7,306 bases of DNA, from assembly GCA_964593905.1 (NCBI GenBank), contig CAZQLE010000194.1:1-7306 (forward strand). The letters are read 5' to 3'. Under the pieces are notes generated by a model, which did no database searches, was not told the DNA's origin, and was given only the letters and a program-made list of their open reading frames with translations. The stretch comes from CAZQLE01 sp964593905 (GTDB taxonomy: Bacteria; Chloroflexota; Anaerolineae; Anaerolineales; Anaerolineaceae). Positions 3,947-7,306 of the stretch are shown here, one piece after another; the stretch's first letter is position 1, and every line of letters starts with the position of its first letter. Position numbers and translations under genes: made by a program.

Positions 3947-6406
3947 ATGAAGTCCAGGCTGCTTTTGTTCGTCAGTCTCTTGACGATCGTCGTAATGGCG
4001 GTAACTCCGGCGCTGCCGGTCGGAAGTGCTTCCGGGGTGGTAGAGCATGCAATGCCGGCAAATTATGAGAAAATTGAAGCTGCGCTGTTAGACCAGGGAG
4101 TTATCAGCGCCAGCGATTCAGACACAGAGAAAAAAGCTGCGGTCATGGATTATCTTCAGAAGAAAATGATGTATGGCGCTGAAGATAAAGAAAACCCCAT
4201 GGGACGCAAGCAGCTCGATAGCAACGAGAAGGCCCTGACAGAGATTGCTTCTCAGGGTGTTGGAAAACAGTTGGGCCGCTCAATCTCTGTGCTGCCATCC
4301 AATCCGCAATTTAAGCCTGTTGAAGGAATGGATAAATTGCTGCTGTTACTGGTGGAGTTTGGTGGCAATGGCGCCGATTATGATGGAAAAGTTGGCCCAC
4401 TGCACAATGAAATTCCCACCCCAGATAACAGTTTTGATCTGTGGATTCCGGATTTCAGCACGCAGCATTATCAGGATATGTTGTTTACACCGGGTGGCTG
4501 GACCATTCCCGATGGGACCCCCTATTATGCGGGCGAACATCGCGGCAGTATGTACGATTACTATCTTGAACAGTCTTACGGCACTTATACAGTGACTGGT
4601 GATACGTTTGGCTGGTTTAAGGTGGAAAAGCCGGAAGCCTTTTACGGTGATGATAACCCTGATGGCGGCCATGACAACCTGCTGCCGGGTACGGTCGGAG
4701 ACTTGATCGAAGACCTGGCTGTAGCAGTGGATGCCGCTGGCGGCATCGATTGGGATGCCTACGACAACGAAGCTGTTTTTGATTGGCCCTATACCGACAA
4801 CGAAAATAATCGCGACTGCATCATCGATCATCCCATGCTCATCCATGCTGGTATTGACCAATCGGGCGGCGGCGGCGCTCAGGGCGATGACGCCATCTGG
4901 GCGCACAGCTCTTCTGCGCTGGTGCCCATGGCGGTGACCCCCAACTGCCCGGATGGCATCTTTATCTACAACTACACCATCATGCCGGAAGACGGTGGCG
5001 TGGGTGTATTCGCGCATGAGTTCGGCCATGACCTGGGTTTGCCGGATGAATATGACACCATTTATTCTGGTGCCGGTGATTCGGTTGGCTTCTGGAGCCT
5101 GATGTCATCGGGTTCATGGACTGGCCGTCCTGCGCAAACTCAACCGCCCAGCATCTCCATCTGGGGCCGTTATGCGTTGGGTTGGGTGACCGACAATTTG
5201 TTGGTGACCAATCTGGATGCGATTACCGCGGCCGGGAATACGGGAATCCGTCTGGAGCAGGTGGAACGCTGGGGTGGAGAAGGCACCTATAATGCGGTGC
5301 GTATTAATCTGCCGCCCAAGGCCTTTTCAGTGAATACGCCTCACAGCGGCGCGATGGAATGGTTTGGTGGCAAGGCTGATGAAATTGACACCAACCTGAC
5401 ACGGACGGTTGACCTGACCGGAAAAACCGCAGCGACGCTGGATTTCTGGACCTGGTATGACATTGAAGAATACTGGGACTTTGGTTTTGTGCAGGTCTCG
5501 GAAGATGGTGGCGCTACCTGGGTGTCACTGCCGGTGGAGGGCACAACCTCGGTTCATGATCCCAGCGCTTACCCGACCATTGAGCCAAACCTGCCCGGTT
5601 TCACCGGCAACAGCGGCGGTTGGGTGCAGAAGACGCATGACATCTCGGCTTATGCCGGCAAGGTGATTCAACTGCGCTTCCGCTATATCACCGACTGGGG
5701 CACATCGATGGCCGGCTGGTATCTGGATGATATCGGTGTGTCGGCCGATGGCGCACCGGTGTTCTTTGACGATGTCGAAGCCGAAGATGCTGCCTGGACC
5801 GCGGATGGCTGGGATCGCAGCCCCGGCGGCGGCACGCAGCCGCAGTACTATATGCTGGAGTGGCGCAACCTGAACAAAATGGAAACGGATATGGGTGATT
5901 ACAGTATGGTCAGCTTTGATAATGGCCTGACCAATGTGTATCAATTCGATCCGTTTGGGTCCACCGGCAACCCCAACGAACCCTGGTGGTTTAGCTATAC
6001 CCCAGGCATGTTGCTGTGGTACCGTGATATGACCTTCACCGATAACTGGACGGGCACGCATCCGGGTGGCGGGTTCCTGCTGGTGGTAGATTCTCATCCG
6101 AATCCCATCATGCGGCCATCGGATCCGACCACGCATGTAACCTCACCGTGGACGAGCCGTGTGCAATCTTATGACGCCACATTTAGCCCCTATCGCCCGG
6201 CGACGATGAAGCTGGGGTACTACGGTAAGGTGAAGCGGTACGTCGGGTTTAATGCCATGCCGAGCTTTGAAGACTTCAGAAGCTACTGGAGCGATAAGGC
6301 TCCTGCGGCCAGCGTTAAGACCCCCACTTATGGCCTGAGCATTCGCATTCTGGGTGTTGCCAAAGACTTCTCGGCAGCTTTGATCAAGCTGGGAATGCGC
6401 AAGTAA
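3947..6406 (+). CDS. Secreted M6-family (immune inhibitor A-like) zinc metalloprotease
   Basis: An 819-residue exported protease, similar in size to Bacillus InhA (about 800). ATG 3947 is chosen because GGGAGGG sits 5 nt upstream and a classical Sec signal (KSRLL, hydrophobic core to about 24, cleavage near 28) starts there; an ATG 14 codons upstream lacks both. Residues about 29-120 are probably a propeptide. The catalytic region covers about 125-415. Zinc motif HEFGHDLGLPDEYD is at 357-370: H357, H361 and probably D367 as ligands, E358 as catalytic base. SLMSSGSW (384-391) is the likely Met-turn (M386). YYLEQSYGTYTVTG (about 205-218) is typical of InhA-like enzymes. A MAM-like beta-sandwich covers about 463-600 and a C-terminal sandwich about 605-800. 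No cell-wall anchor or C-terminal membrane helix is seen, so it is probably released to degrade extracellular protein. Substrates are unknown. Confidence 0.95.
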   Translation: MKSRLLLFVSLLTIVVMAVTPALPVGSASGVVEHAMPANYEKIEAALLDQGVISASDSDTEKKAAVMDYLQKKMMYGAEDKENPMGRKQLDSNEKALTEIASQGVGKQLGRSISVLPSNPQFKPVEGMDKLLLLLVEFGGNGADYDGKVGPLHNEIPTPDNSFDLWIPDFSTQHYQDMLFTPGGWTIPDGTPYYAGEHRGSMYDYYLEQSYGTYTVTGDTFGWFKVEKPEAFYGDDNPDGGHDNLLPGTVGDLIEDLAVAVDAAGGIDWDAYDNEAVFDWPYTDNENNRDCIIDHPMLIHAGIDQSGGGGAQGDDAIWAHSSSALVPMAVTPNCPDGIFIYNYTIMPEDGGVGVFAHEFGHDLGLPDEYDTIYSGAGDSVGFWSLMSSGSWTGRPAQTQPPSISIWGRYALGWVTDNLLVTNLDAITAAGNTGIRLEQVERWGGEGTYNAVRINLPPKAFSVNTPHSGAMEWFGGKADEIDTNLTRTVDLTGKTAATLDFWTWYDIEEYWDFGFVQVSEDGGATWVSLPVEGTTSVHDPSAYPTIEPNLPGFTGNSGGWVQKTHDISAYAGKVIQLRFRYITDWGTSMAGWYLDDIGVSADGAPVFFDDVEAEDAAWTADGWDRSPGGGTQPQYYMLEWRNLNKMETDMGDYSMVSFDNGLTNVYQFDPFGSTGNPNEPWWFSYTPGMLLWYRDMTFTDNWTGTHPGGGFLLVVDSHPNPIMRPSDPTTHVTSPWTSRVQSYDATFSPYRPATMKLGYYGKVKRYVGFNAMPSFEDFRSYWSDKAPAASVKTPTYGLSIRILGVAKDFSAALIKLGMRK

Positions 6407-6415
6407 TGTTTTCAC

Positions 6416-6443
6416 TTTCGGCCGGTTAAAAGCCGACCGGAAA
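6416..6443 (+). terminator. Imperfect hairpin just after the M6 protease gene
   Basis: Ten bases past the stop, TTTCGGcCGG and CCGaCCgGAAA form a stem with one mismatch and one bulge around a TTAAAAG loop. On the plus strand the tail is A-rich rather than a T-run, so termination here would rely on the stem or on the next hairpin. Confidence 0.45.
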
Positions 6444-6451
6444 TAAAAATG

Positions 6452-6487
6452 CTGTGCAGTGGTGGATTATTTCTCACCACTGCACAG
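6452..6487 (-). terminator. Strong intrinsic terminator for the metallophosphoesterase gene
   Basis: A perfect 13-bp inverted repeat (6452-6464 and 6475-6487) with a 10-nt loop. Read on the minus strand it follows the stop at 6492 within 4 bp and is followed by CATTTTTATTT, a good T tail. On the plus strand the tail is only CTTTAA, so it may help stop protease transcription as well. Confidence 0.8.
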
Positions 6488-6491
6488 TGCT

Positions 6492-7306
6492 TTAATGACA
6501 GGCAGCAGAACCGCGATCGAGCACTGCACCGGCGGTATTGATAAATTCCCAGGTGTAACTTTCTGGCCGCAGTGAGAAGTGAATAATTCCAAACTCACCG
6601 GTGACCTGTTTTTCAGAGAAGGGGTCGGGGGTGTTAAAAAACATGGTGTATGCGCCGCCTGTTCCGACGGTAAATTGACGGATGCCTCTTAACGGGTCGG
6701 GGGTTCCCTGAGGGTTGAGGGTCTGAAAGCGCTCGTAGAAATGCTTATCTCCGTTCATTACGAAATCAACCCCGTTTTCATACAGCACTTCCCAAAATGG
6801 AATCATATTCCGTGACCCGCCGGTTGAATAGGATGTCCACAGCGGATGGTGCCAGTATGCAGCGCTGCAGCGGTTCGGGTGGGCGGCTAAATCTTCTTTA
6901 AGCCAGCGAATTTGTTCTGAATCACGCCCACAGGCCACGTCTCCGCAGTTGGAGTTGAGCACAATGATATGCCAGTCTCCCAGATCATAACTGTAATATC
7001 CTTTGCCTGCTTCTCCGGCGGCGGCGCCAAAATAGGCATAATAATCGGGTGCGCCCGGCGTAACATAGTCATGGTTCCCCGCCGATGGCCGCAGACGGTC
7101 CAGAAATTGACCCCAGGTTGGGCCAAAGCAGCGTTCATATTCAATCATCCGCCCCGATTCGTTGGAGTTATCTCCCAAAGTGAAGATTAGGCCGGGAATG
7201 TTTTGCAGCAGCGCGGCGGTCTGGTCGTCGCCATCCTGTCCGCAGATGGAGATATCGCCGGCGCCGGAAAAAAAGATGGCTGTCGGGCTGGAGGTCGCTG
7301 TGGCCG
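6492..7306 (-). CDS. Metallophosphoesterase / acid-phosphatase-like protein (partial, 5' end outside window)
   Basis: The frame is open from the TAA at 6492 to the right edge: 270 residues with the N-terminus missing. Numbering from the first complete codon at the edge, a Ser/Thr-rich ATATSSPTA leads into the calcineurin-like fold. Metal motifs follow in order: GDIS (16-19), GDN (44-46), GNHD (76-79), WHHP (151-154) and GDKHFYERF (185-193). GYYSYDLGDWHI (102-113) and the closing YERF are typical of phosphatases related to purple acid phosphatases, which hydrolyse phosphomonoesters with two metal ions. The usual GHxH is GDKH here. A TTG at 7178 could be misread as a start, but the fold clearly begins upstream. 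The Ser/Thr-rich stretch suggests a linker from an exported or anchored N-terminus. Substrate unknown. Confidence 0.9.
   Translation of the reverse strand, partial: ATATSSPTAIFFSGAGDISICGQDGDDQTAALLQNIPGLIFTLGDNSNESGRMIEYERCFGPTWGQFLDRLRPSAGNHDYVTPGAPDYYAYFGAAAGEAGKGYYSYDLGDWHIIVLNSNCGDVACGRDSEQIRWLKEDLAAHPNRCSAAYWHHPLWTSYSTGGSRNMIPFWEVLYENGVDFVMNGDKHFYERFQTLNPQGTPDPLRGIRQFTVGTGGAYTMFFNTPDPFSEKQVTGEFGIIHFSLRPESYTWEFINTAGAVLDRGSAACH

Larger units (their letters stand above)
3780..3950 (+). other. Possible 56-codon upstream ORF overlapping the protease start by ATGA
   Basis: From ATG 3780 a frame runs to TGA 3948-3950, which overlaps the protease ATG (3947-3949) as ATGA. The frame is open from 3741. 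It would encode 56 residues, Lys/Arg-rich in the middle. No good ribosome-binding site precedes 3780. A strong one at 3862-3873 lies inside the frame, and an in-frame ATG at 3918 gives a 10-residue alternative. It overlaps the proposed RNA fold, so both cannot easily be under selection. I recognise no family; probably chance, but the coupled stop/start is notable. Confidence 0.15.

Noticed and set aside
4346..5029. 227-codon minus-strand ORF
   Set aside because: Antisense to the M6 protease catalytic region; a long shadow frame without motifs.
5525..6136. 203-codon minus-strand ORF
   Set aside because: Antisense to the M6 protease C-terminal domains; no motif and no promoter.

Overview
The window reads like a chromosomal segment of a Chloroflexota bacterium, most likely Anaerolineae. 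This rests on the style of the proteins: Thr/Pro-rich linkers, a zinc-ribbon/LysM membrane protein, a Tat-exported SH3-like plus YkuD protein, and a large InhA-like M6 protease. It is an inference, not a database result. Base composition and codon use look even across the genes, and I see no transposase, integrase, tRNA, rRNA or CRISPR array.

Layout: (1) 1-729, minus, a LysM protein whose C-terminus lies beyond the left edge. (2) 883-2070, plus, hemW, divergent from the LysM gene across a 153-bp promoter region. (3) 2084-3136, minus, a Tat-exported L,D-transpeptidase, convergent with hemW with only 13 bp between the stop codons. (4) 3199-3468, minus, a small DUF493/YbeD-like protein. (5) 3469-3946, no confident gene: a minus promoter for the DUF493 gene, a good plus promoter, an inverted repeat over that promoter, and a leader of about 260 nt with apparent RNA structure and an orphan, near-perfect Shine-Dalgarno. 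(6) 3947-6406, plus, a secreted M6 (immune inhibitor A-like) metalloprotease. (7) 6407-6491, back-to-back hairpin terminators. (8) 6492-7306, minus, a metallophosphoesterase whose N-terminus lies beyond the right edge.

The genes do not form one operon; nearly every gene has its own promoter. Four of the six products are envelope-associated or probably exported: LysM protein, L,D-transpeptidase, M6 protease and, by inference, the phosphoesterase. HemW and the DUF493 protein are cytoplasmic.

The least ordinary part is the protease leader (about 3650-3946): promoter, inverted repeat, multi-stem fold, terminator-like hairpin, orphan ribosome-binding site and a short open frame whose stop overlaps the protease start. 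It could be a regulatory RNA I cannot assign to a known class. A second pattern is that hemW and the L,D-transpeptidase gene each have an extended -10 box almost touching the ATG, which predicts leaderless mRNAs.
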